NCBI GenBank assembly: GCA_900539845.1
Contig: UQDP01000010.1
Location: forward strand, 1 to 64,000
DNA from: an uncultured Oscillospiraceae bacterium
GTDB lineage: Bacteria; Bacillota; Clostridia; Oscillospirales; Acutalibacteraceae
Direction of reading: 5' to 3'
Length of the DNA stretch: 64,000 nucleotides
Position numbers and translations under genes: made by a program. The notes beneath the pieces are model-generated. The model searched no databases. It was not told the origin of the DNA and saw only the letters and a program-made list of their open reading frames with translations. Below, one piece after another: positions 25,332-32,853 of this stretch. Every line of letters begins with the position of its first letter. Position 1 is the first letter of the stretch.

Positions 25332-26765
25332 ATGTTTGCGCGCAAAAGAAAAACGGTAAGCATACGCTGTGCTGCCGTCTTTTTAGCTGCTCTGCTGCTT
25401 ATATCACTTGTAGCCGTAATCGTTGACAGAAATATCCGTGCAAGCAAGATTCTTGTAAACGGAGAAGTGATGGTGCTCGGCGTAGGGCAGGAATACGAGT
25501 ATCCGGTCGATGGAGAAAATCTTATTCGTTTCAAAAGCTATAATAAAGCCGTTGTTGATGTTGATTCAAACGGCAAATTTACCGCCGTTTCCAAAGGTTC
25601 GGCGCTTGTAAAGGTAGGCACGTCGGATATAACCGTGTATGTGGAAGACGCTCCCACCGCCATTTCGTTTTCCGAGCAGGAGTTCGAGATAGGTACGGGG
25701 GAAAAATATACGCCGCCTCTCCATGTTGAGGGAAGCGACCTTAATATGGGCTTTGAATTTGAGTCATCGGATGAAAATGTGCTTAAAGTGGATAGATTCG
25801 GCAAGATAACCGGGCTTTCGCAGGGCACCGCAAGCGTGTCCGTTCAAAGCTATAACGGGCTTTCTGCTGTTTGTAATGTAACCGTATTTGCCGAGCCGGA
25901 AGCCATTCAGTATCCTGTTTCGGAGAAAACCGTCTATATCGGAACAAAAAGGAGACTGTTGCCGTCGCTCTCATCCGGCAGCGCGTCTAAAACAACGGTA
26001 ACGGAATCTGATAACGAGGAAGTCCTTGTAACAGATGGCTATACGCTGATACCTGTTGCGGCAGGAAAGGCAACCGTTACCGCTACAACATATAACGGAA
26101 AAACCGCAAGCTGTGTTGTAACTGTAGAGGAAGCGCCTTATTATATCCGAACGGATCTCGATTCTTCAAAGCCGATGATCGCGCTTTCGTTTGATGACGG
26201 ACCGAATAAGCCAACTACGTCGTCCATACTGGACACACTTGAATCAAATAACGCGTCAGCCACATTTTTTATGGTTGCAAAGCGGCTGTCCTACGGCGGC
26301 AACGGTGATTGCGCCAAAAGAATGGTGGAGTTAGGCTGCCAGCTCGGCAATCATACATATGACCATAAGCATTACGGCAAAGATGTGACTGCGCAGGATA
26401 TAACGGACGGCGTTTCCGCGATCAAAGAGGCTACCGGGTATGATCCTACCGCTTTCCGACCAACCGGCGGGTATCTTTCAGACACGATAAAAAGCAATGC
26501 CGGCGCCCCGATCTGTCTTTGGAGCGTAGATACGAATGACTGGAAATACAGGGACGCGCAAAAGCTTTATGATTATGTGATTTATGCTGCAGAGGACGGA
26601 GATGTCATACTGATGCATGATATTTATGAAACCTCCGCGCAGGCTGTTGAGAAATTTGTTCCCGAACTGGTCAGCAGGGGATTTCAAATCGTGAATATTG
26701 CCGAAATGGCATATTATAAAGACGTTCAGATGGAAAACGGCAAAATATACAGTTCATTCAATTAA
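25332..26765 (+). CDS. Secreted polysaccharide deacetylase with Ig-like repeats
   Basis: A 477-residue protein anchored by one N-terminal membrane helix (residues ~14-32). About residues 40-270 contain three bacterial Ig-like (BIG2-type) repeats (for example FTAVSKGSALVKVGTSD, ITGLSQGTASVSV, LIPVAAGKATVTATTYNG). The C-terminal NodB-type deacetylase has the catalytic SFDDGP, the metal pair in GNHTYDHKHYG, FRPTGGY (usually RPPGG) and LMHDIYETS. It probably removes acetyl or N-acetyl groups from cell-wall glycans or host polysaccharide outside the membrane. Whether the T in RPTGG matters is unknown. Confidence 0.88.
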   Translation: MFARKRKTVSIRCAAVFLAALLLISLVAVIVDRNIRASKILVNGEVMVLGVGQEYEYPVDGENLIRFKSYNKAVVDVDSNGKFTAVSKGSALVKVGTSDITVYVEDAPTAISFSEQEFEIGTGEKYTPPLHVEGSDLNMGFEFESSDENVLKVDRFGKITGLSQGTASVSVQSYNGLSAVCNVTVFAEPEAIQYPVSEKTVYIGTKRRLLPSLSSGSASKTTVTESDNEEVLVTDGYTLIPVAAGKATVTATTYNGKTASCVVTVEEAPYYIRTDLDSSKPMIALSFDDGPNKPTTSSILDTLESNNASATFFMVAKRLSYGGNGDCAKRMVELGCQLGNHTYDHKHYGKDVTAQDITDGVSAIKEATGYDPTAFRPTGGYLSDTIKSNAGAPICLWSVDTNDWKYRDAQKLYDYVIYAAEDGDVILMHDIYETSAQAVEKFVPELVSRGFQIVNIAEMAYYKDVQMENGKIYSSFN

Positions 26766-26779
26766 ATCAGGAGGTTCAA

Positions 26780-27184
26780 ATGGTTCAGTTAAGAGGCTAT
26801 AAGGTCAACAAGCTTGAGATTGAAAACCGCGCAAAGGCGGGAACGCAGCTCAAGCTCCAGAATCAGGTAAAATATAATGTGAATTATATGGACGATGTGA
26901 AAAAGTGCGTTGGAATCGTGGAATTCAGATTAACAGACGCCGATCTCAACCCGTTTGAGCTGCGCCTTGAAATGGCTGCCGAATTCACTTATGAAGACGG
27001 TGATGAAAAGCCGGATATCCACACTTCGTCTTTCGATCAGATCTTCCCGTTCGTAAGAATGGTTGTAAATCAAGTTGCGTCCTTTACGGGAATGCCCGGT
27101 CTGATGATACCAATCCTGCGGCTCAATAAGGATACCGTAACAGTGGGCAGACCGCCGGAAAAAGAAAAAAGTCCGCTGAATTAA
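26780..27184 (+). CDS. SecB-like chaperone protein
   Basis: A 134-residue beta-rich protein with the SecB-type C-terminal helix motif FPFVRMVVNQVASFTGMPGL followed by MIPILRL, and an N-terminal four-stranded pattern. SecB-like proteins in Firmicutes are diverged from the proteobacterial export chaperone, and some act in toxin-antitoxin or stress settings. Here no toxin gene adjoins it. It begins behind AGGAGG and lies 15 bases after the deacetylase gene, so it may belong to that operon and help export. Confidence 0.7.
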   Translation: MVQLRGYKVNKLEIENRAKAGTQLKLQNQVKYNVNYMDDVKKCVGIVEFRLTDADLNPFELRLEMAAEFTYEDGDEKPDIHTSSFDQIFPFVRMVVNQVASFTGMPGLMIPILRLNKDTVTVGRPPEKEKSPLN

Positions 27185-27194
27185 GCCGCATTTA

Positions 27195-27223
27195 TTGACT
27201 TAAAATTTAATATGATATATAAT
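27195..27223 (+). promoter_or_regulatory. Promoter of purA
   Basis: TTGACT, 17 bases, TATAAT: a near-consensus sigma-70 promoter starting 10 bases after the SecB-like gene. Confidence 0.85.
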
Positions 27224-27229
27224 CAAACA

Positions 27230-27268
27230 GGGAATGGGAAACTGCAAAGCGCCCCGTTCCCGTTTTGT
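27230..27268 (+). promoter_or_regulatory. Stem-loop at the 5' end of the purA transcript
   Basis: GGGAATGGG pairs with CCCGTTCCC (one G-U pair) across 14 bases and is followed by GTTTTGTT. It sits at the predicted transcription start. It may terminate the SecB-like transcript and also act as a leader attenuator for purA. Confidence 0.55.
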
Positions 27269-27332
27269 TGGCAAAATGTATGCTGCTTTATTTTTATAAA
27301 GCCTGATTTCAGTGATTGGAGAATTGTAAATT

Positions 27333-28613
27333 ATGGTAAGAGCAATAGTCGGCGCAAACTGGGGCGATGAAGGCAAGGGCAAGATCACAGATATGTTTGC
27401 CCAAAAGGCGGATATCGTTATCCGTTTTCAGGGCGGAGCAAACGCAGGTCACACAATCATCAATGAACACGGCAGATTCGCGCTGCACCTTATGCCCAGC
27501 GGCGTGTGCAGTGAAAACACCGTCTGCATCATCGGCAACGGCGTTGCGCTTGATATTGATAAATTTATAAAAGAGCTTAACGATATTAAAAAAGCAGGTC
27601 TTAATCCCAAACTGCTCGTTTCAGAGCGCTGCCAGATCTTGATGCCTTATCATATCAAACTTGATGAGTATGAAGAAGAACGTCTCGGCAAAGCCGCTTT
27701 CGGCTCAACGAAGAGCGGTATTGCTCCGTTTTTTGCCGATAAATATTCAAAGATCGGTATTCAGGTAAACGAGCTTTTTGATGAAGAGGTCTTAAGGGCA
27801 AAGCTTAAAAATATCTGCACGCTTAAAAATCTTACTCTTAAATATGTTTACAACAAGCCTCTGCTTGACGAGGAGGAGCTTTTCAACACCTGTATGGAAT
27901 ACAGGAAAAAGATCGCGCCGTTCGTATGTGATACGCATACATATATTCAGAATGCGCTGAAAGAGGGTAAGGAGATTCTTCTCGAAGGTCAGCTGGGCAC
28001 GCTTAAAGACCCGGACTTCGGTATTTATCCTATGGTCACCTCCTCTTCAACCCTTGCGGGCTACGGATGCGTCGGTGCAGGTATCCCTGCAAATCAGATC
28101 AAGGATATCGTTGTTGTAACAAAGGCGTATTCAAGTGCTGTCGGAGCAGGCGAATTTGTGTCGGAGATCCTTGATGAAGAAGAAGCGCAGGAGCTTCGTA
28201 TCCACGGCGGTGATAAAGGCGAATTCGGCGCCACAACCGGCAGACCGCGCCGTGTGGGCTGGTTCGACTGCGTTGCAACGCGTTACGGCGTTGAATGCCA
28301 AGGCGCAACACAGGTTGTTATGACTGCGCTCGACTGCCTTTCCTATCTTGAGGAGATCAAGGTCTGCGTGGGCTATGAGCTGAACGGCGAGATCATCAAA
28401 TACTTCCCGACTACGCCGTCGCTTAAAAAGTGCAAGCCTGTTTATAAAACGCTTAAGGGCTGGCACTGCGATATCCGCGGCATAAAGGATTATAATGAAC
28501 TTCCGCAGGAGACAAGGGATTATGTCGAGTTCATTGAAAAAGAGATCGGTCATCCGATCACAATGGTCTCCAACGGTCCCGAACGCGAAGCCATCATTTA
28601 CAGAAATAAATAA
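27333..28613 (+). CDS. purA: Adenylosuccinate synthetase
   Basis: PurA condenses IMP and aspartate with GTP in AMP synthesis. The 426 residues begin with the phosphate loop GANWGDEGKGKITDMF and FQGGANAGHT, and continue with the IMP-binding FGSTKSGIAPFFADKYSKIG, the LEGQLGTLKDPDFGIYP segment and a GTP-site TTGRPRRVGWFD. Length and motifs are normal. A GGAG site precedes the ATG. The gene is monocistronic, with a leader hairpin and a terminator whose loop carries an inserted sequence. Confidence 0.97.
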   Translation: MVRAIVGANWGDEGKGKITDMFAQKADIVIRFQGGANAGHTIINEHGRFALHLMPSGVCSENTVCIIGNGVALDIDKFIKELNDIKKAGLNPKLLVSERCQILMPYHIKLDEYEEERLGKAAFGSTKSGIAPFFADKYSKIGIQVNELFDEEVLRAKLKNICTLKNLTLKYVYNKPLLDEEELFNTCMEYRKKIAPFVCDTHTYIQNALKEGKEILLEGQLGTLKDPDFGIYPMVTSSSTLAGYGCVGAGIPANQIKDIVVVTKAYSSAVGAGEFVSEILDEEEAQELRIHGGDKGEFGATTGRPRRVGWFDCVATRYGVECQGATQVVMTALDCLSYLEEIKVCVGYELNGEIIKYFPTTPSLKKCKPVYKTLKGWHCDIRGIKDYNELPQETRDYVEFIEKEIGHPITMVSNGPEREAIIYRNK

Positions 28614-28622
28614 TCAAAAAAT

Positions 28623-28702
28623 AAACTCCGCTGTAATGATATGCACCTCTGAAAGTGTCTAATTTTTGGGGTCCAATTCATAATCAGCGGAGTTTTTTTA
28701 TC
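28623..28702 (+). terminator. purA terminator with an enlarged loop
   Basis: AAACTCCGCTG and CAGCGGAGTTT are a perfect 11-bp stem followed by seven T residues in total, but they are separated by 51 bases, much longer than a normal loop. The loop matches an IS end (see next entry). Confidence 0.65.
28634..28684 (-). mobile_element. Probable IS3/IS150-type terminal repeat remnant
   Basis: Read on the minus strand the segment begins TGAATTGGACCCCAAAAATT and goes on with AGACACTTT, which resembles the terminal inverted repeats of IS3-family elements (TG, then ACCCCAAAAnTTAGAC). No transposase is present, so this would be a single end left after excision or deletion. The match is from memory of the family pattern. 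Confidence 0.4.
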
Positions 28703-28859
28703 ATTCTTTAATTTCGATTTCTTTACCACCATAAATGCTGACAATCTGTTCTGTTTTACAACGTTTACAATATGTAACGTGGTTTAACAGCACTGTCTCC
28801 GGCAGTACCTTAAAAATTTTCTGCCCGCACCTGTGATAATACCAACCATTCTTAACCAT
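28701..28859 (-). CDS. Small cysteine-rich KTR-type protein
   Basis: A 52-residue protein in the pattern of Cys-rich KTR proteins that ride on mobile elements of Firmicutes: a Trp-Tyr start, C-G-x-K, a central LPETVLLNHV segment, then YCKRCKTEQIVSI. One of the usual four cysteines is missing (YYHRCG instead of CPxCG), so zinc binding may be impaired. TAGGAGGG precedes the ATG by 6 bases. Its presence beside an IS end suggests mobile-element origin. Function is unknown. Confidence 0.7.
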   Translation of the reverse strand: MVKNGWYYHRCGQKIFKVLPETVLLNHVTYCKRCKTEQIVSIYGGKEIEIKE

Positions 28860-28950
28860 TTTTTCCCTCCTAAATTAAAATTTTTTCAAAAGACGGCAAA
28901 AAACTCATCTTAATAATAACAATTTTGAAAATTTCTTTATATGTATAATG

Positions 28951-29735
28951 TCAATAGCCGATATAAAGATAATAACTACCGTCGATTTGTTTTTCTGCTT
29001 CAACCCAGAAAACAGTATCGCCGTCTTTTAATAAGCCGTCACAACAATCTTGTATTTCTTGTATTTTATAGTTTTTCTTACTTTCATCAGTGATTGGGAA
29101 TTTTCCTGTTATGGGCATATCCCAACCACCAATTTCGTGATTTATAGAACTATCGTATTTCAGACCTATGCTCTTTCCGTAAGAAATCGCGTAATCAACA
29201 AAATAATCTATATCATACGATTTTGCCGGTTCTGTCGGCTTTTCAGTCGGTTTTTCTGTTGGCTTTGTGGTGGATGGCTTAGAAGATCCGCCGCCGGAAG
29301 AACCGCCGGAACTTGGTTTTGTTGTCGTTGTGCTGCCTGAGCCGCCGCTTCCACCGGATGACGGCCTTTTTGTAGTGCTGCCGGAAGATCCACCGGAAGC
29401 AGAACCGCTGCCTGTGCCGCTGCTACCACCGCTTGCAGGATTTGTCGCCGGTACTTTTTGGGTAACAGTTTGACCGTTTTCGTCTTTTACAACATTACCG
29501 TTTTCATCAACAACGGGTACTTCTTCATAGACTTCCGTTACAGCTTTACCGTTTTCATCCGTTACGGTTTCGCCGCTTTCGTCTGTTACTGTTTTTCAAT
29601 AACGGTGCTATTGGTTGAGCTTGTTTTATCGTCTTTTTTCTGATTGCTTGATACACCGATTGCGACGCAAATCGCAACTATAATAACAACTGCTGCAACA
29701 ACAGAAATAATGATTATCTTCTTTTTCTTATCCAT
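28951..29735 (-). pseudogene. Membrane-anchored low-complexity protein, frameshifted
   Basis: The N-terminal part (29586-29735, 49 residues) has a lysine-rich start and one membrane helix (residues 7-28), then stops. The remainder is open in another frame to 28951. A run of five T residues at 29592-29596 (A on the coding strand) needs one more base to join the frames through V-I-E-K-T-V-T-D-E. Joined, the protein would have repeats of the type VTDExGxxVTDENGKxVT, a long Gly/Ser/Thr/Pro linker, and a C-terminal globular domain of ~90 residues (SYDIDYFVDYAISYGKSIGL to the end). AAAGG precedes the start. Slippage, decay or a sequencing error are all possible. Confidence 0.75.
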
Positions 29736-29778
29736 TCACGAACCTTTCTGCCGGGCAATCCGGCCGTTTATTTATGGG

Positions 29779-29796
29779 GGTGTCAATATTGACACC
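29779..29796. promoter_or_regulatory. Perfect 18-bp palindrome
   Basis: GGTGTCAATATTGACACC is a perfect dyad in the 100-base gap upstream of the frameshifted gene. It is a plausible operator. No nearby regulator is obviously its partner. Confidence 0.4.
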
Positions 29797-29798
29797 TT

Positions 29799-29842
29799 TG
29801 CCGGAAACAGCTTAACTAAGCCATTTCCGGCATTTTTATTTT
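29799..29842 (+). terminator. Hairpin with T-rich tail
   Basis: TGCCGGAAA and TTTCCGGCA pair across 16 bases and are followed on the plus strand by TTTTTATTTT. No plus-strand gene leads into it. On the minus strand it sits at the end of the small gene at 29836. Confidence 0.5.
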
Positions 29843-30114
29843 CTGTTTTTGTTCGTTTTATAAATGAGCTTTTTGAGCGTTTCTATTAAATCGTTTTTAT
29901 TTGTATTTAAATAATTGTAAAAGTCTTTGTCAAAATACAGTTCGTTATCAAGAATGGTGTCATTAATTTCTGAATAATCCGCGCCGGAACGTAAAGTGTC
30001 TATAACAAGATAAACTTTTAATTCAATATTCATTTCGATTTCTTCCGGTGTTTCATCGGCCTAAAATTCATCTGGTGCGAGTTCTCTGTCTTCGGCAATA
30101 TCATAATATTTCAT
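29836..30114 (-). pseudogene. Small acidic protein gene with an in-frame TAG
   Basis: From the ATG at 30114, which has a good AAGGA site, the frame reads 17 residues (MKYYDIAEDRELAPDEF), meets TAG at 30063-30061, then continues in the same frame for 74 more codons (ADETPEEIEMNIELKVYLV onward). An internal ATG at 30033 gives a 65-residue product behind GGAAGAAAT. The parsimonious view is a nonsense mutation in a 91-residue gene. The family is not recognised. It lies just downstream of the structured sRNA terminator. Confidence 0.65.
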
Positions 30115-30141
30115 ATTAATCCTTCTTTGATAAAACAGGAT

Positions 30142-30313
30142 ATAAAAAATGCGCAGCTTGAGCTGCGCATGAAAAACGCTATGCTCTCGTTTGCTGCGAC
30201 ACAAAACCAATCAACGACATATAAAACAAGTATGCCAAATCCAAAATGAGCATGCATTTTTACCTAAATAAAAAAACATACCACATTTTATATGCCTATT
30301 AATTTTGTGTCGC
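30142..30313 (-). ncRNA. Structured sRNA, copy 2 (accessory patch)
   Basis: A consensus promoter at 30320-30348 would start a ~172-base RNA ending at the terminator 30142-30170 (ATGCGCAGCT/AGCTGCGCAT then TTTTTTAT on the minus strand). The RNA folds into a long imperfect hairpin: arms 30298-30314 and 30195-30211 (TGCGACACAAAA with TTTTGTGTCGCA), then AGGCATATAAAA with TTTTATATGTC, then GTATG with CATAC. The loop contains AAAAATGCATGCTC. The RNA at 42016-42180 has the same plan and similar loop sequence. There is no convincing coding potential. Confidence 0.7.
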
Positions 30314-30319
30314 AACTAA

Positions 30320-30348
30320 AGTATATCACTAAGCGGGAGCACTGTCAA
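30320..30348 (-). promoter_or_regulatory. Promoter of structured sRNA copy 2
   Basis: On the minus strand TTGACA, 17 bases, TATACT. Confidence 0.85.
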
Positions 30349-30391
30349 TATCGCGAAAAATACACTATTAACAATTTAACTGTAATTGCAT

Positions 30392-30796
30392 TTATTTAAG
30401 AGGATTGCCGTTTGCGTCCGTGATTTTTCCCTGAAAAATTTGAACTGCCTCAATAATTGCCCAGATCCAAACCGCGATAGCACCCAACCCGAATAAAAAT
30501 GAACCTAAAATGCAAATAACAAGCTGGATGATTGCTTTTTTGGTGTATCCAAGGTAAAAATTATGTATACCAAGCTGACCGAGGAAGATTGCAAGTAATC
30601 CTGCAATCAGCTTTTCTTTTTGAGATGTGGCCGTGTTGCTCAGCGCAATGCCGCAATTCAGGCATACTGCTGCGCCCGGTGCCGTTTCCTTTCCGCAGTT
30701 CGGGCAGAATCTGTTTCCGGCATTCTTTTTTACACCGCAGTTCAGGCATATTTCCTGATTTTCATTCATTTCTTTTCCGCAGTTTTTGCAATACAT
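30392..30796 (-). CDS. Zinc-ribbon TM2 domain membrane protein
   Basis: A 134-residue protein with two zinc ribbons at the N-terminus (YCKNCGKEMNENQEICLNCG and RFCPNCGKETAPGAAVCLNC) followed by a TM2 domain: two membrane helices with the GQLGIHNFYLGYTKKAIIQL motif between them and a WIWAIIEAVQIF end. TM2 proteins are common and poorly understood. The ATG at 30796 is spaced correctly from AAGGAG; the ATG at 30802 would be too close. It is transcribed divergently from an XRE regulator and its promoter overlaps an operator-like palindrome. Confidence 0.88.
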   Translation of the reverse strand: MYCKNCGKEMNENQEICLNCGVKKNAGNRFCPNCGKETAPGAAVCLNCGIALSNTATSQKEKLIAGLLAIFLGQLGIHNFYLGYTKKAIIQLVICILGSFLFGLGAIAVWIWAIIEAVQIFQGKITDANGNPLK

Positions 30797-30822
30797 ATTC
30801 ATTTCTCCTTCTTAAGCGTCGT

Positions 30823-30851
30823 TTGCACCTATATAGGTGCAAAAATATAAT
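30823..30851 (+). promoter_or_regulatory. Promoter of the XRE regulator gene
   Basis: TTGCAC, 17 bases, TATAAT. It overlaps the divergent TM2 promoter and palindrome 1, which suggests autorepression. Confidence 0.65.
30824..30841. promoter_or_regulatory. Operator-like palindrome 1 (TM2/XRE intergenic)
   Basis: TGCACCTATATAGGTGCA is a perfect dyad; flanking bases extend it to 22. It overlaps the start region of the TM2-gene promoter and the -35 box of the XRE-gene promoter. Confidence 0.7.
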
Positions 30852-30875
30852 ATCATACGCCTAAAATAAAGTCAA
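30847..30875 (-). promoter_or_regulatory. Promoter of the TM2 gene
   Basis: On the minus strand TTGACT, 17 bases, TATTAT. Confidence 0.75.
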
Positions 30876-30882
30876 GACGAAT

Positions 30883-30900
30883 TGCACTTAAATAAGTGCA
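30883..30900. promoter_or_regulatory. Operator-like palindrome 2 (TM2/XRE intergenic)
   Basis: TGCACTTAAATAAGTGCA matches palindrome 1 in the frame TGCACYTA-N2-TARGTGCA, 59 bases centre to centre. It lies between the XRE promoter and its coding start. Confidence 0.7.
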
Positions 30901-30914
30901 GAGAGGTGTTGGCT

Positions 30915-31157
30915 TTGAACTGTCAGTATGATAAAAATTTTGGAAAAAATCTAAGGCGGCTGAGGGAAGAAAAGAAAATGACGCAGGAATTGCTGTCCGT
31001 GAAAATGCAGCTTGCCGGCTGTGATATAACCAGAAGCGCCCTCGCAAAGATAGAAGTTGCGCAGCGCCACGTTTATCCGGATGAAATCAAAGCGCTTAAA
31101 GAAACGCTCGGCGTGGAATATTCCGATATTTTTGAGTTTGAAAAGAATGCACAATAG
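30915..31157 (+). CDS. XRE-family transcriptional regulator
   Basis: An 80-residue protein that is essentially one Cro/C1-type helix-turn-helix (GKNLRRLREEKKMTQELLSV and MQLAGCDITRSALAKIE), followed by a short dimerisation tail. TTG at 30915 is preferred because GAGAGGTG lies 6 bases upstream; an in-frame ATG at 30882 sits inside palindrome 2. It most likely binds the two TGCACYTA palindromes and controls itself and the TM2 gene. The regulatory link is inference from arrangement. Confidence 0.85.
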   Translation: MNCQYDKNFGKNLRRLREEKKMTQELLSVKMQLAGCDITRSALAKIEVAQRHVYPDEIKALKETLGVEYSDIFEFEKNAQ

Positions 31158-31180
31158 GATATACTCGCCTTTTTATCATC

Positions 31181-31209
31181 TTGCAATCATGATATAAATT
31201 GTATATAAT
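31181..31209 (+). promoter_or_regulatory. Promoter of guaA
   Basis: TTGCAA, 17 bases, TATAAT, 38 bases before the guaA start. Confidence 0.75.
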
Positions 31210-31247
31210 ATTTCAAAAGTGATGAATCAGTCTGCAAGGAGGGCTAT

Positions 31248-32774
31248 ATGGAAAAAATTCTTGTTCTCGATTTCGGCGGCCAGTATAATCAGCTTATCGC
31301 GCGCCGTGTGCGTGATAACCATGTTTACGCGGAGATCCTTCCCTATACCACGCCGCTGGAGGAAATAAAAAACAACGGCTATAAGGGCATCATCTTTACC
31401 GGCGGTCCGAATTCTGTTTATGATATGGATTCTCCGCATTATACAGCGGATATCCTTGAACTCGGTGTGCCCGTGCTCGGTATTTGCTACGGCTGTCAGC
31501 TGATTGCCTGGATGCTCGGCGGTAAGGTGGAGACTGCTCCCGTTTCGGAATACGGCAAGATCGAACTTCACGCAAAAGACTCTCCGATTTTTAAAGACGT
31601 GCCTGAAAGCAGCACGGTATGGATGAGCCATACAGACTATATTTCTCAGCCTCCGCAGGGGTTTGAAACGGTCGGTTTCACAAATGACTGCCCCTGCGCC
31701 GCAATGCAGGATACACAGAAACAGATCTATGCCGTGCAGTTCCACCCGGAGGTCACGCACACTGAATACGGAATGAAGATGCTCCATAACTTCCTTTATG
31801 AGATTTGCGGCTGCTCGGGCGACTGGGTCATGGATAATTTTATTGAAGCAACTGTTGAGCAACTGCGCGAGCAGATAGGCGATAAGAATGTAATTCTCGG
31901 CCTTTCGGGCGGTGTTGATTCTTCGGTTGCTGCCGGATTGCTGTCAAGGGCAGTCGGTAAGCAGCTTACATGCGTTTTTGTGGATCAGGGACTTATGAGA
32001 AAGGATGAAGGCGATTTTGTAGAAAAGACCTTTACAAGCCTTTTTGATATGAATTTTGTGCGTGTAAACTGCGGCGAGCATTTTCTTGCCGCACTCAAAG
32101 GCGTTACCGATCCGGAGCAGAAAAGAAAAATCATAGGCACTGAATTTTTCAATGTGTTCTGGAATGAGATCAGAAATCAAAAAGATAAAGGCTTTTTCGC
32201 GCAGGGAACGATCTATCCCGACTGCATCGAGAGCGGAAAGGGCGATGCCGCGGTTATAAAGACGCATCATAACCGTGTTGAAATGCCGTCTGATGTGCAG
32301 TTCCTCGGCGTGATCGAGCCGCTTTGCGATCTGTTTAAGGACGAGGTGCGCCGTGTCGGCGAAAAACTCGGCATCCCGAAAGAGCTTGTATGGCGTCAGC
32401 CGTTCCCAGGTCCCGGGCTCGGTGTCCGTGTAATCGGCGAGCTGACAGCGGAAAAAATTAAAATTCTCCAGGAAGCCGATTGGGTTTTACGTGATGAAAT
32501 GGCTAAAAACGGCTATGAAAAAAATCTTGCGCAGTTCTTCTGCGTTCTGCCGGATGTGCAGACAGTAGGTGTAATGGGCGATCACAGAACGTATGATCAC
32601 CTGATTGCCATCAGAGCCGTAACTACCGATGATTTTATGACTGCCGATTGGGCAAGAATCCCTTACGATATCCTGGCAAAGGTCTCAAACCGCATCACGA
32701 ACGAGGTTGAGCACGTCAACCGCGTCGTCTACGATATCACCTCCAAACCCCCCGGCACCGTCGAGTGGGAATGA
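31248..32774 (+). CDS. guaA: GMP synthase (glutamine-hydrolysing)
   Basis: GuaA converts XMP to GMP using ATP and glutamine. The class I amidotransferase domain (residues 1-190) has GICYGCQLIAW with the nucleophile cysteine and the QFHPEVTHTEYG histidine/glutamate. The ATP pyrophosphatase loop is LSGGVDSSVAAGLLS, and the C-terminal dimer domain ends RVVYDITSKPPGTVEWE as usual. The 508 residues are normal. The 3' end is a well-known integration site for genomic islands, and an island begins here; the reading frame remains intact. Confidence 0.97.
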   Translation: MEKILVLDFGGQYNQLIARRVRDNHVYAEILPYTTPLEEIKNNGYKGIIFTGGPNSVYDMDSPHYTADILELGVPVLGICYGCQLIAWMLGGKVETAPVSEYGKIELHAKDSPIFKDVPESSTVWMSHTDYISQPPQGFETVGFTNDCPCAAMQDTQKQIYAVQFHPEVTHTEYGMKMLHNFLYEICGCSGDWVMDNFIEATVEQLREQIGDKNVILGLSGGVDSSVAAGLLSRAVGKQLTCVFVDQGLMRKDEGDFVEKTFTSLFDMNFVRVNCGEHFLAALKGVTDPEQKRKIIGTEFFNVFWNEIRNQKDKGFFAQGTIYPDCIESGKGDAAVIKTHHNRVEMPSDVQFLGVIEPLCDLFKDEVRRVGEKLGIPKELVWRQPFPGPGLGVRVIGELTAEKIKILQEADWVLRDEMAKNGYEKNLAQFFCVLPDVQTVGVMGDHRTYDHLIAIRAVTTDDFMTADWARIPYDILAKVSNRITNEVEHVNRVVYDITSKPPGTVEWE

Positions 32775-32776
32775 TA
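32766..32776 (+). other. Candidate attL core at the guaA 3' end
   Basis: TGGGAATGATA spans the last guaA codons and stop and is repeated at 44289-44299. Integration at this point keeps the guaA ending intact. Confidence 0.6.
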
Positions 32777-32781
32777 AACAA

Positions 32782-32828
32782 AACCCCCGAAACCCTGATA
32801 AATACAGGGCTTTCGGGGTTATTTTTTT
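32782..32828 (+). terminator. Terminator after guaA
   Basis: AACCCCCGAAACCCTG pairs with CAGGGCTTTCGGGGTT around a short AT loop and is followed by ATTTTTTT. Confidence 0.9.
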
Positions 32829-32834
32829 GCTCGT

Positions 32835-32853
32835 GAGTACATTTTGAGTACAT
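32835..32853. repeat. Arm-type repeat, left end of the island
   Basis: TGAGTACATTTTGAGTACA contains two GAGTACA boxes separated by TTTT. The right end has TGAGTATATTTTGAGTATA. Such boxes are typical integrase arm sites. Confidence 0.55.
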
